From positions 930,001 through 994,000 of the forward strand of contig JAMXBD010000055.1 in NCBI GenBank assembly GCA_024138025.1: DNA of 64,000 nucleotides, read 5' to 3'. The notes beneath the pieces were generated by a model. That model saw nothing but the letters and a program-made list of their open reading frames with translations, ran no database searches and had not been told where the DNA came from. This DNA comes from Combretum micranthum. Lineage: Eukaryota; Streptophyta; Magnoliopsida; Myrtales; Combretaceae. The position numbers and the translations under genes were made by a program. Positions 12,000-23,924 of the stretch are shown here, in pieces (within the stretch, counting starts at the first letter, position 1; every line of letters starts with the position of its first letter).

Positions 12000-14900
12000 T
12001 GTGAATCCCCGAAATTTTGGATTCGAATTAAAGCTTAAACCCTAATCGGAAGTCAACCGGATTTCTAGAGTCAACAAAACCCTAGTTTACCATAACCTTA
12101 AGTTCGGCATTACCGTTTTCCCTAGCCCTAGAAAACGAAGTTTGAATAATTAGTTATTATGGTTCGTAATAGCTATAGGTTACGTAAAAATATCAGTTTT
12201 GCAAAATTCAAGTGTCCTTAGAACCCAATCGAACACAGTTCTCGAAAAACGTGTCCGGAAGCTCGGAATAGGAAAAATATTCTGAATATACCGTTAGACT
12301 CGTAAAAATATAAGATTTTCAAAAATATCAATTTCGTAATTTTTCGGTAGCTAAAAATATCAGATATCGCATTTATACTTGTATTTTTTACTACCGACAT
12401 TTAATTGTCATGTTTACTTTTACATACACTATTTTTACTATTCTACACTATTCATCTATCTCTACTTTTTCTTACAACCTACTCTTACAACCCATACACC
12501 TATTTCTTACACATTTTCATTTCCAATACAATTTCATATCTTTCATTTCTTACTTTTAATTAACAAAATAACAAAAAAAATAAATTTCTCCTCCCCCATT
12601 ACATCAATTTGCGCCGCCCCCCTCTTAATTCCCCTCAATTCGTTTTATTTTTCATTTATTTAATTAACACAATTGATCCCCCACATTTCCTATAAATACC
12701 CCCTCATACATTCACTTCTTTCACACCACTTCTTTACTAAAGTTACTCTCTCAAAATTTCTCAAGAATTCTCTCCAAGAAGTTCTTACAAGAAAGCTCTC
12801 TTACAAGAAAGCTCTCTTACAAGAAAGCTCTCTCTAGTTTCTTCTTTTAGGTAAACTTTCTTCAAGAAATTCCTATGTTCATCTACTTAGTATGAACTTA
12901 TGTGTGTTTTCTAAAACCATGAAGGTTAAGAAAGCAACAATAGGTTCATACTTTGTTTTTGTTCATAATCACAATTCCTTTATGTTCATAACTATCTAAA
13001 TATCTATATAGCTATATATATTATTTAGAGCATATAAGCTCATTGTCTTGCAATTTATTTAATTTTAAGTTGTTCATAAGACTAGTCTTTCTAGTCTTAG
13101 ACTTGTCCTCATCAAGTCAAAACTTTTTCTTTTCTTTTCGGGACTAGTCTTTTCTTAGTCTCGGGGTACCTTGATGAAGCTAAGGTCCCAATACGTGATT
13201 TATTTTCTTATTAGCTTATTCTTTCAAGTATTATGTTTCTTTATGTTTTTCATAACTTTATGACTCATATTCATGCATAAATATAATGTTTTTGTCTCAA
13301 ACAAAAATAAATGAGGAAGTGTTTTCTTAAACTAAAGGTTCTTTTTAAAATAAATGTAGAACATAGATTTCTTAAAAACTCATGAACATGCTTAGAAATG
13401 ATTTTTCTTAAATAAGCAAAAGGTTTTATAAAAACTTATTAGAAATTCTTTTGGAAACATTATAAGAAACAAAAATATCATTTTATTACTTTTAAAAGTT
13501 GTTGGAATCTAAGTTTAGAAAATAAAACCACTCCTTAGGAATTTAAATAATTACAAGAGATTTAGATTTAGAAAAAGGAATATTCGTCTCAAATAACTCA
13601 AGATCCTTTCAAAAGTAAAATGAGTATTCTAACAAAATGTCAAGTTCAAAGTCTTCTAAAAACTTTACTTTTTCATAAATTGAGACAACTCCATTTACTC
13701 CATACATTTGTTATGAGTCATTACATATATGTATATACCTTTTAAAAAGTTTACAAAATACTTGGAATATTCACCTTTTCATATGAGCTTTATTTACAAG
13801 AAGGAAAACAAGTTTTTGCAAATTCGTGGTAAATTTGGTCGCTGCTTTTTCGAGACCCAAATGACTTAGTTTTATGAAAATAAGCTTAGAAATGTGTAGA
13901 TCTTTTTTAGTAGATAGAAAACGGTATATTATACGCGAAATTCTGAGTTAAAATGAGCAAGTTATGGTCATTTTAAGTTGGAATTTCCTGTTATACGATT
14001 TTATCGCGATTTAAGAAAAGTTTACAATCTTCAAGAATAGAAGCTTTATGAAAGACTCATTTTGGGTATTTCATCTTTTTTAGGTGACGAGGGACCCGAG
14101 ATCATCTATCCGGAGGACTATTTCGATTAGATCTACCGTTATGGAGTGAGTTATTCCTTTTACTAAATTACATTTCCTTGTTTTGTGCTTGTAAAGAGAA
14201 GCACTAGAAATTAAGAGAAGATAAAATGAACAAGTGTTATGTGATTTGAAATAATGATTGTTTGAATATAAATTAAGAATATCGAAAGAAAGTTTGATAA
14301 TTAAATTGTGATTCTTGTATTGATATGATGAGAATTGTGTTGATCACATTTAACTTGAATTAAATATTTTTGGTTAAATTTATATTGGAATTAATTCATG
14401 CATATCATATACATGAGTCACATTTGTTTCACTACTTTTCTTCGTATGGGGAAACGAGGAAATGGTAGTAGTGGCTGGTAGGAGCCAGAAGTCTACATGT
14501 TGGCTAGTAGGAGCCGGAAAGTCTACAGGGCAAGCAGCAGCCAGTAAATCTACGAATATTGATGGTCGTATGGGCCTATAACCTCCCAACCCTTGTAGTG
14601 GAGGGCGTTAAATCCATGCTACACTTGATTTCTGGTTAAGCATGTGTATTTTGCTTGTTCATATGGTTGTGCATTTTCATATGTTTTGATTAAATACTTG
14701 TATGAATTATGGATATGTCTTATAGTGAATTATCTCACTAAGCTAGTCTTGCTTATACCCTTATATTTTTCTGGTTGGCCCCAAGAAGCCCCGTATGCCA
14801 GGTACAATTGTAAGCTACTACTAGGAGTTTTTGGAAGAAGTTTATGTATTTTTAGTTTTGAACATAGACTCCTAGGAAAATCTCTATAGTAAGCTTAGTG

Positions 14901-15192
14901 GTAGTTATGTTTATTTTTTATTAGTATAGTTGAACAAAGACTTTAAGGTGGGGGAATGCCCCTAAGATGATGTACAAACTTGTTATTAAATGAAGATCTT
15001 ATGTTTATCTATTTAAGTTCATGCTTGCTTTTGCTATCTATTTAAACGTAATACCCCTGTGAGTCTCCTACTATCTTGGAAGCACGCCTTGCATATGATA
15101 TCGAAGCTCCTGCGTGACTAAGGTTGTCATTCATTAGCTTTAATTTATATATGGTGGACTGTCACGTTTAAGGTACCCTTTAAGGCGTGACA
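12000..15192 (+). mobile_element. Solo LTR (family S2, 3.2 kb) inserted in the chromovirus leader
   Basis: It starts TGTGAATCCCCGAAATTT and ends TTTAAGGCGTGACA. It is flanked by GAAAA (11995-11999) and AAAAA (15193-15197), an imperfect 5-bp duplication. No primer-binding site follows, so it is a solo LTR. Its start (TG..CCCCG.AAATTT) and its TGTCACG...TGACA 3' end resemble the host LTR, implying a related family. A second copy in the opposite orientation is at 50682-54525. The open frames inside (for example 12379-12663, 14380-14589, 14644-14889) have no recognisable family. Confidence 0.82.
12691..12700 (+). promoter_or_regulatory. TATA box of the S2 solo LTR
   Basis: TATAAATACC lies about 691 bp into the LTR, followed by a C/T-rich stretch typical of a plant transcription start. 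The sister LTR at 54525-50682 has TATATAAA on the minus strand about 705 bp from its start, at the same relative place. Confidence 0.6.
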
Positions 15193-15197
15193 AAAAA

Positions 15198-15499
15198 CTT
15201 GTAGTCATATCAAAAAAAGGACCAATAGCATAAGAGATTGATCTATGACTTGAAAAGTTTAGGTAACCTAACCTGATATGTGACAGTGGGCGGTATTGTG
15301 ATTTTTAGGGATCTAAACTTTGAATGGCCATAATCGAAAATAGAGTATGCTAATAATGTATAACATAAAAATAAATGGTGTATGTGCCTTTTTTATTTTT
15401 GAATGGAATGTTTAGTTATATACGATATGTTAATTTATATATGTATTTGTATATGTATACAAATTAGTGTATATTTACAAGAATTTAAAGTCTTAGGAA
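15198..15499 (+). other. Remaining chromovirus leader between solo LTR and gag
   Basis: Non-coding sequence belonging to the host element. It continues the leader interrupted at 11999. Confidence 0.55.
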
Positions 15500-16795
15500 A
15501 TGGGAACAGGAGTATTTCTATAGGACATGCCGCTAGAATTTCGTGTTGTGCCACCAGAACCCCTACCTAGTAAGCCAATTCGAACTATTGGACATGTTAC
15601 ACACCAAGGGGAGAATACCTCTAAGGATAGAGTGACTCGAATGGAAAATGCTATCCAACTATTAACCCAACAGCAAGAAATGTTTTTCAGCATTTGTTTT
15701 TAGGGAAGCAACCCCAGCCCCTAGCCTTAGCAGCAATGGCACTGGCACCAGCACCAACTCCGCTAGTGGCACCAGCACCACCTCCAGCTCAAGCTATTCC
15801 AGCGGTAATGCTAGGAAATAACAATTAAGGACAAATTGGAGGTGAGATGTACCGTGGTGTTTTCCCAGATTTCATTAAAGCAAATCGGTACTTTGAAGGA
15901 GCAATTAAGAAGTTGACGATGCTTATGGAACTTATATGTTGAAATTGAGAGCTCGTAATTGGTAGGATGCACTGGAAAGACGTTCACCTCATCCTATCAC
16001 ATGGGCTACCTTTAGGGATGAGTACCGTGCTATGTACTTTCCAGAAAATGTGAGGGCAAAATTAGGTGCAGATTTGTTCCACATTAGAAAAGGAAACAAG
16101 AGTATTAACCAGTATGAGAATGAGTTTACAGAGTTACTTTAGTTTGCACTAGCCTCCTATTGTGACAGTGAGGATTTAAAGGTCCAACTATTTATAAATG
16201 GGCTTGAACTTAATATACGAAATCGTTAATTAGAGTTTGAATTGAAAATTTATTCTGAATTAGTAAACAAGGCTCGAGAGCTAGAGGAAGTAAGAAAACA
16301 AATGACTGAAGCAGGTACAAAGAGAGCTTTTCGCTCATGGGGCCAACTACTACCAAAGCAACTTGCTTTCAGTGCCTGCTATAGTGACAAAAATAAGAGA
16401 CCAATGTGGAGCAATAAGCCTCTAATAATCAAATCTAGTCCTTACTCTACTCATACTCCACCATTGAAGGTAACATGTTAGAAGTGTAAGCGGAACCATT
16501 ACCGATGGGATTTTCCTCAATTGAGGAATAATTGTTATCGATGTGGTGAAATGGACCATAAACTACAAGATTGGCCTAAGAAAAATCTTATGACTTGTTT
16601 CACATATGGGCAAGTTGGACATCTTGCACCTGCATGCCCCCATAAGCAGCAAAGATCAGGGTCAATAACTACAATCACAAAGGATACTAGAAAGGGTAAG
16701 CGAGCAAAAGCGAGGATCCACAGAGCCAATCAAACCGCTCTTAATGCTAAAATGTTTGCAACTGAAGGAACAACATATGATCTTGGAGAATAAAC
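15500..16795 (+). pseudogene. Chromovirus gag pseudogene (capsid and CCHC zinc knuckles)
   Basis: Conceptual translation shows a retrotransposon gag (PF03732-type) capsid, for example WATFRDEYRAMYFPENVR and INQYENEFTELL, interrupted by several stops (near 15828, 15974, 16139 and 16227). Downstream, 16521-16793 encodes two nucleocapsid knuckles. In the first (CYRCGEMDHKLQDW) the last Cys is Trp; in the second (CFTYGQVGHLAPAC) the second Cys is Tyr, so neither is an intact CX2CX4HX4C. A Pro/Ala-rich linker lies near 15705-15810. Gag would coat the element RNA; this copy cannot make it. Confidence 0.85.
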
Positions 16796-16980
16796 CTATG
16801 AAGGAGAATACCATGACGCATATTTGGCTGCATCAAACTATGGATTTAATGATAACGTGGTTGCAGGTAAGTAATTTTTATTTTATTTTTGGTTTACACA
16901 TATGTGGTGTAAGTATAGGATAATAATAAAATCTAGTAATTTGAAAAGAGTATAAATAAAACCCTAGCCACTAATAATGA

Positions 16981-17714
16981 CGCAAGCTTGAGGGGGTTGA
17001 ATCTTGATCTAAATTTTTACAGTTTTTCAACAAAAATGATATGGATAAAATTATTGTTTGATAGAATCCATGAATAATAAAATTAAACTAGTTTTTGATT
17101 AGATTATAGAACGATAGGAACCACGATCTATAAATTAATCACGATGTTAAAAGAATCACAAGATTCTAATAACAGGGTTCACCACAATTTTATATGACAC
17201 AAGAACTGATAAGAACTCGATAATAAAAAGAATCAAAACTCAATATTCAAAATCACCATAAAGAGTATCACACTTAAAAGTGCTCTCAAATATCTCAAAA
17301 GATATGATAAAAACTTCTATATCTATCTTGAGTAGTTACTAGCCTTTATATATAAGCTTATTATAAGGTAGTTACGTAACTGAAAAATATAATTGTGGTA
17401 GTTACATAACTGACAATGTAACTGAAAAACATAATTGTGGCAGCTACACAACGGAACTGAAAAAAAAAAATTATGGCAATTACGTAACTGAAAAATATAA
17501 TTGTAAATAATTCCTACATTAATAAAAATAAAGAAATTCGAAAAGACATCAAACTAATTAAAGATCGGTGCATGAGGCTTCAAGCTTTAACCTTTTGTAT
17601 CCTAAACTATTTTATAAGTTTTCTTAATTCACTTGACTCGTATTTTTTTCTTTAGAAATTCAGCCATTGAGCCTCTAATTCCTTGAAATTGATTATTAAA
17701 CTTGAACTTGGTCG
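16981..17714 (-). repeat. 3' LTR of the nested minus-strand element
   Basis: It matches 18553-19290 almost throughout, for example the shared GGGGTTGAATCTTGATC start and GAAATTCGAAAAGACATCAA block near 17532 and 19109. Internal GTAGTTACGTAACTGAAAAA-type short repeats occur near 17370-17500. Confidence 0.85.
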
Positions 17715-18066
17715 GTTTTAAACTCACCAATGTATTTTCATCACTCTTGTTCCCAATTTCCCTCTTTTCTTCACTCTCAATCTTTTCTAGAGTAATATTT
17801 TCTTTTTCCCTTTGTTTTGCTCTCTCGTTTTCTCTTAACTTTTCACTCTCCTTATGTTTTGCAAAAGATTGCCAAAGTTGCATCAGATCCTCATACACTT
17901 GCAAGGAATTGAGAAATTTTAAATTCACACATCTTTGGCTTTAAACAAGAGTACAACGATTCCTAATTCCATCACAATTGGCTTTCCTATCAAAATGCCA
18001 TGGCTGTCCCAAAAGAATTTGACAAGTTTTCACTGGTACCACATCATATAAGACTTCATCATGGTA
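17629..18066 (-). pseudogene. Gypsy protease tail and charged linker, remnant
   Basis: On the minus strand, 18066-17941 translates to a protease C-terminal segment containing DVVPVKTCQILLGQPW, close to the Gypsy PR consensus around the conserved LLG-RPW motif, then stops at 17943. Below it, 17928-17629 is open and very charged (KLRENERAKQREKENITLEK), matching the Lys/Glu-rich PR-RT linker of many plant Gypsy elements and running into the LTR. The active-site DTG part and the reverse transcriptase are absent. Confidence 0.65.
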
Positions 18067-18138
18067 CTTTCCAATAGAAAAACACAATCAAAACCCATTC
18101 AATCAGCTAAATTTCTTCACTCTTTTGACGACTATAAT

Positions 18139-18333
18139 TTATAAGGCGTTTGATGCTTCAAAGTTTCCAAATTTAACTTTTCCACTAACAAGGTACCAAC
18201 AAAATTTGTATAACTCAATCCTCAAACTACATACCTTTTCATTCACATAGAATCTAATATAAAATTTAGAATCAAATGATAATTCATCAACATCAATCCT
18301 CAATTGATCTACATCTACTTGTAATTTACTCAT
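18139..18333 (-). other. Short leader ORF of the nested element (64 codons)
   Basis: It begins MSKLQVDVDQLRIDVDEL, about 200 bp after the primer-binding site. No family is recognised. It is possibly the residue of the element's first reading frame after deletion. Confidence 0.3.
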
Positions 18334-18552
18334 TTTTTTTTAATCAAACCTTAGATCTAAAAACCCAAATTTCTCAAAAAAAAAAAAAAAAAAACTAATA
18401 AACACAATTTTTTGTGCATGAATTTCTTTCTTCTTTTTTTTTTAACAGAACACTAACACAATATATCAACAAAATCTAACAAACTCAAAAACTTGGAATA
18501 AATCGCATCAAACAATAAACTCTCCAAACCTTTGCTCTAATACCAAATCTTA

Positions 18553-19290
18553 TGCGAGCTTGAAGGGGTTGAATCTTGATCTAAATTTTTACAGTTTTTC
18601 AATAGAAATGATATGGATAAAATTATTTTTTGATAGATTCCACGAAAAATAAAATTAAATTGGTTTGTGATTAGATTATAAAATGATAAGAACCACGATC
18701 TATAAATTAATTACGATGTTAAAAGAACCACAGGATTCTAATAACATGGCTTACCACAATTCTATATGACACAAGAATTGATAAGAAGTCAAGAATAAAA
18801 AGAATCAAAACTTAATATTCAAAATCACCACAAAGGGTTTCACACTTAAAAGTGCTCTCAAATATCTCAAAAGATATGATAAAAACTTCTATATCTATCT
18901 TGAGTAGTTACTAGCCTTTATATATAGGCTTATTATAAGGTAGTTACGTAATTGAAAAATATAATTCTAACAGTTATATAACTGACAACGTAATTAAAAA
19001 ACATAATTGTGACAATTACACAAAGTAACTAAAAAAAAAACATAATTATGATAGTTACGTAACTGAAGAAACATAATTGTAAATAATTCCTACATTAATA
19101 AAAACAAAGAAATTCGAAAAGACATCAAAACAATTAAAGGTCGGCGTATGAGGGTTCAAGCATTAATCTTTCGTGTCCTAAACTATTTTATAAGCTTCCT
19201 TAATTCGCTTGACTCATATTTTTTTCTTTGGAACTCCAGCCATGGAACCTCTAATTCCTTGAAATTGATTGTTGAACTTGAACTTGGTCA
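18553..19290 (-). repeat. 5' LTR of the nested minus-strand element
   Basis: Direct repeat partner of 16981-17714. Read on the minus strand it ends GCTCGCA, followed within a few bases by the primer-binding site. Confidence 0.85.
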
Positions 19291-19622
19291 GTTTTAAGCT
19301 TGATGCTATCAGATTTGCATTAAATAAGATGAAAACTTTCATAGGAACTATCTTTCTTGCAGCCCAACCTATGTACACTCTCTTTGATACTGGAGCAACA
19401 CATTCCTTTATAAGCTTAGCTACGATACAGTGCAGTGGAATAAATGCTCAAATGTCATTAGCTCCTTTCAGAATAAGTATGCCAATGGGTGGCAAAGTTA
19501 TTGCTAAGATGGTAATGAAGGAGTGTCCTGTTGTAATTAAGGATATCATTATTCCTACGGATTTGATCGTATTGGCTATGAGAAGGTATGATGTAATCTT
19601 AGGGATAGATTGGTTATCTTAA
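19291..19622 (+). pseudogene. Chromovirus pol: aspartic protease region
   Basis: The retropepsin active site LFDTGATHSFIS is intact (about 19378-19413), and the ILGIDWLS motif follows at the end of the frame. A stop at 19620-19622 ends it. In a live element this enzyme cuts the Gag-Pol polyprotein. The frame is separated from gag by the nested minus-strand element, so no continuous polyprotein is possible. Confidence 0.88.
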
Positions 19623-20700
19623 CATTATATCAATGTAGATTTCAAGAGAAGGGAGGTAAGAATTACCAAACCGAATGAAAAAGAAGTAGTATTGGTCAAC
19701 CAAAGTAATGAAATACAAGGAAATCAAATACAAGCCATGAATGTTGAAGATGAGGAGGAATGTGAAACAATGTGGTTTTGTATAGTAGAAATGGATAAAA
19801 AGTCCTCTATTTTAGAAGAGATACCAGTAGTGAGAGAGTATCCAAAAGCATTTCCTTGTGAGTTACCTAGGTTACACCGAATAGAGAAGTTGAGTTTACA
19901 ATTGACTTAATCCCTGGTACTTAACCAATATCAAAGGCTCCATACAAAATGGCGCCAACAAAACTCAAAGAATTGAAAACTCAACTACAGGAGCTATTAG
20001 ATAAAAAATTCATTCGACTTAGTATGTCTCCTTGGGGAGCTCAAGTCCTATTTGTTAAAAAGAAGGATGGCACAATGAGATTGTGTATAGATTATAGGGA
20101 GACAGATAAAGTCACCATTAAGAACAAATATTCATTACCAAGGATTGATGATTTATTCGATCAACTTCAAGGAGCAACGATCTTTTCACAAATAGATCTA
20201 AGATCTGGTTATCACTAACTTCGAATTAAATTTGAGGACATTCCTAAAGCGGCATTCCATACTTGATATGGACATTATGAGTTTTTAGTAATGTCTTTAA
20301 GTTTAACTAATAATCCTGCAGATTTCATGGATCTAATAAATCATATCTTCAATCCTTTCTTGGATAAGTTTGTCGTGGTGTTCATCAACAATATCTTAAT
20401 ATATTCCAAAGATGAAGATCAGCATGCTAAACATTTAAGGATTGCGTTAGGGATGTTGAAGGAAAACAAGTTATATGCAAATCTATCCAAATGTGAATTT
20501 TGGATGAAGCAAGTGATGTTCTTAGGTCATATCATTCTTGGAGATGGTGTGTCAGTTGACACAGAAAAAGTAAGGGCGATTGTAGAATGGAAGCAACCTA
20601 CAAATGTAACTGAAATTCGAAGCTTTCTCGGTTTAGCTGGATATTATAGAAGGTTTGCAAAAGACTTTTCAATTATAGCAAAGCCTTTGACCTAGTTGAC
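19623..20700 (+). pseudogene. Chromovirus pol: reverse transcriptase, inactivated
   Basis: Ty3/Gypsy RT motifs appear in order: [40 protein letters not shown] and [11 protein letters not shown], then after a stop the palm region and [17 protein letters not shown]. The catalytic F/Y-x-D-D box reads FINN (about 20383-20394), so both active-site aspartates are lost. In-frame stops follow RSGYH (20216-20218) and AFHT, and another ends this part at 20693-20695. The frame changes between 19910 and 19949. Confidence 0.9.
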
Positions 20701-21141
20701 ACAAAAAAGTGTTAAGTTTCAATGGAGTGAAGAATGTGACAAGAGTTCCTAAGAACTAAAGCAAAGATTAATTACTGCTCCAATTTTAACCTTACCAAAC
20801 AACAAAGAGTCATTTAGTGTATATAATGATGCTTTAGTAAATGGTTTAGGTTATGTATTGATGCAAAGAGGAAAGATAGTAGCATATGCTTCAAGACAAT
20901 TGAAACTACATGAAAAGAACTACCCTACTCATGATCTGGAATTGGCAGCTATAGTTTTTGCCCTTAAGATTTAGCGGCATTACTTATACGAACAAAAATG
21001 TAAAATATATACAGACCATAAAAGCCTAAAATACTTGTTTACTCAAAAGAAACTCAACATGCGGTAGAGAAGATGGCTGGAACTGATAAAGGGTTACAAC
21101 TTAAGAATTAACTAGGAAAAGAGAATGTTGTAGCTAATGCT
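20701..21141 (+). pseudogene. Chromovirus pol: RNase H region
   Basis: Translation gives recognisable pieces: [53 protein letters not shown] and [17 protein letters not shown]. These are typical of Ty3/Gypsy RNase H. Stops after ALKI (a Trp position in the family), after the MR of the MRQRRW motif, and elsewhere inactivate it. No long open frame remains. Confidence 0.82.
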
Positions 21142-22160
21142 TTGAATCGAAAGAATTATAGTCAAGTAGCCGCCATGTTAACAGAACAACAAGAGTTTAT
21201 TCGAGAATTTGAAAAGTTAAGAATAAAATTCACTTGCCATGAAGATGCACAAATGGTTGTCGTGATAGTACAACCCGCACTATTGGATCAAATTAAGAAG
21301 TCACAAAACACGGATCCAAAGATTGAGAAAATTAAGAATAAAATCCAAAAAGGTGCTTATACAGATTTCATGTTGAATTCTAAAGGAATTTTAAGGATTA
21401 AAGAAAGGGTATATGCACCAAATGACCAAAATCTGAGGAATAAGATTATGAATGAAGTTCATAACTCAAGATATACTGTACACTCAGCTGGAAATAAGAT
21501 GTATCAAGATCTCAAACAAAATTTTTGGTAGGAAGGAATGAAAAAGGATATTGCATGGTATGTGGCTCAATGTTCAATTTTTCAACAAGAAAAAGTAGAC
21601 TATCAAAGACCATGTGGACTATTACGACCTCTCCTTATTCCAGAAAGGAAATGGGAAAGAATCACCATGGATTTCATGACTACTTCACATAAGACCCATG
21701 GTGGATATGATGCAATATGGGTAGTAGTGGATTGACTCACTAAATCTGCACTTTATACCAATAAACATGATCTACTCCTTAAATAAATTAAATGAGATTA
21801 TATTAAGGAAATTGTAATGCTACATGGAGTACTAACTAGCATTGTGTCAGATAGATATTCGCATTTTGTGTCGAAGTTCTTGAGACGCCTACAAAATGCT
21901 CTTGGTACTAATTTGCAATTCAATACTGCTTATCATCCTCAAATGGACAATCAGTATAAAAGTATCATCCAAACTTTGGAAGATATGTTAAGAGCATATA
22001 CACTAGACTTCAAGCATAGTTGGGATCGACATGTGCCTTTGATTGAATTTGCTTATAATAATAGCTATCACTCTTCAATTAAGATGTCACCTTATGAAGC
22101 ATTATATGGACGGAAATGTAGGTCCCACTATATTGGGATGAAGGAGAAAAGGCATTGATC
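21142..22160 (+). pseudogene. Chromovirus pol: integrase, inactivated
   Basis: The zinc-binding part keeps two His but the last Cys of the HHCC set is Phe (CSIFQQEK, about 21571). The core keeps two acidic positions (ITMDFM and VSDRYSHF). In the family motif around YHPQMDNQ the third catalytic Glu is Lys (QYKSII, about 21951-21968). Stops fall at a Trp position (21529-21531) and an Arg position in the VVVDRLT motif (21733-21735), with more near 21784. Integrase would insert the DNA copy; this one cannot. Confidence 0.88.
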
Positions 22161-22268
22161 AGACCTGAGTTACTATAAGAAACACTGGAAAAGGTGACAA
22201 TTATATGACAAAGAATGAAGGAATCACAGGATTGGTAGAAAAGTTGGGCCAATCTAAAAAGATGCAAA

Positions 22269-22754
22269 GTGAAATTTCTACTAGATGAGCATATATACTT
22301 AAGAGTGACACCAATAAAAGGTCACAAAAGATTTGGAGCTAAAGGGAAATTAAGCCCGCGATATGTCGATCCTTATGAGATCTTGGAAAGGGTTAGTGAA
22401 GTGGCTTACAAACTCGCTTTACCACCTCAACTATCAGGAATTCATAATGTGTTCCATTTATCAATATTGAGAAAACATATTTCGGATCAAAATAGGGTCC
22501 TAGAAGTAGACTCTATTGAGCTCCAACCTAATTTGACGTATCGAGAATATCTGGTAAAAAGTCTTGATACCAAAAAGAAGGAACTTCAAAATAAGAACAT
22601 CAATTATGTGAAGGTACAGTGGAATAAGCATTCTGATAGGGAAGCAACCTGGGAGCTCAAAAGCGAAATAAAAGAAATTCCCATATTTGTTCATAGACTT
22701 AGGTATGTTCTAAAGTTTTGGGAACAAAACTTTTTGAAGGAGGGGAGAGCGTGA
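22269..22754 (+). pseudogene. Integrase C-terminus with chromodomain-like end
   Basis: A 161-codon open segment in a different frame from the integrase core. It holds the Gypsy integrase C-terminal motif (KLSPRYVDPYEILERV ... LPPQLSGIHNVFHLSILRKH). A chromodomain-like segment follows: VKVQWNKHSDREATWE. In chromoviruses this domain targets integration to marked chromatin. It ends at the LTR boundary, overlapping the polypurine tract. Confidence 0.85.
22736..22751 (+). other. Polypurine tract of the chromovirus
   Basis: GAAGGAGGGGAGAGCG directly precedes the 3' LTR start at 22752, the expected place for plus-strand DNA priming. Confidence 0.85.
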
Positions 22755-23924
22755 CACCCCGTAAATTTATAATAATTTTATAATAATAAAATCAAATTAA
22801 GGATAATATAATTATTAATTAGGTCATAAAATATCAAAACACTAATAATTTAAACCCTTAATGAGTAAACTATAGTTTACAATAACGAATATTATAACTA
22901 AAAAATAAAAGTTTTAAACTAAAAATTTTAATTATATCATAATATTCAGAATATTCAATATAATAAGTATATAAGTTTTCATTCAAAAATATCATTAAAC
23001 AAGCATTTATTATACGTATCATCAAACCAAACAATTTCCAAATTTGCCGTCATCAATCCGCTTGCTCCCCAAGTTAATTCTTTCAAAAGGAATTACTTTG
23101 GTCATCATTAAGTCAAAATCATCTCCCCCACCCTTGGATTTCATCCGGACAAAGTTAACACACACACACATATATGTGCATTACGTTTCCAAGTTTCGTG
23201 TACCAAAACTTTCACTAAACTTTTAAAATTTATAACTTTCACATACCTAAGATTGTAGAGTAGTGCTCTTCCAAACGAAAGTAAATCCGTTAAGGTATTT
23301 TCTATCCTAAAAATCATATTAATAAGAATATCAAATATTAAACTTTATATTATTAGTTATTATAAAGTTATATTTATATAAATTAACTTTAGAAAAATAT
23401 TTACTTCATGTTTTAGATGAAGATTATGATTTTTGAAATCAGCCACGTGATTATTTCGATTAAATGAGGTTAAGGTAAGTTATTATGCTTGTTAGTATAA
23501 TAAATGTTACGTTGTTATGAGAACTTGATGTTTCTATAATATTTGATGTTATTCAATTGCTGCTCTCTACATTGAATTGTGTATGAGATGGAATGAAAAA
23601 TAAATCCTTTTCCTGCTAGTCTTATAAAACACAAAAGCAAAGCCAATAGAAGAGTTAAAATCTCGGACAGAACTTACGAGGATTAATATAAAAGTTATTT
23701 CTTCATTGCGGCTTCTTAGATTTTTGGAACATTGTGCAAGCGTCCAACATTGGACTATATAAAATATGACGAATCAATATCTTTTATTATTTTATCAATT
23801 TAATATCTAAGTTTTGGTAATATTTTCTAACATAATTGAAATTCATCCGGTGGTCATGGTGGACTATGAGTCTTTATTTCAAAAAATATATAAAGAAAGC
23901 TCATATGACCAAGGAGATTTTAGC

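Larger units (their letters stand above)
16981..19290 (-). mobile_element. Deleted, non-autonomous LTR retrotransposon nested in gag-pol
   Basis: Two direct repeats of about 735 bp (16981-17714 and 18553-19290) enclose only about 840 bp. Immediately inside the right repeat, the minus strand reads TTGGTATTAGAGC (about 18545-18530), a one-mismatch initiator-Met primer site, so the element points to the minus strand. The interior holds remnants of a Gypsy protease and the charged linker that follows it, but no gag or reverse transcriptase. A clean target duplication was not found, so outer borders are approximate to about 20 bp. Confidence 0.8.

Noticed and set aside
17702..17944. Plus-strand hydrophobic ORF (80 codons)
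   Set aside because: It is the antisense shadow of the charged protease linker on the minus strand.
19269..22754. Intact gag-pol gene
   Set aside because: Stops, frame changes, a FINN RT box, a Lys in place of the integrase Glu and an inserted LTR element rule it out.
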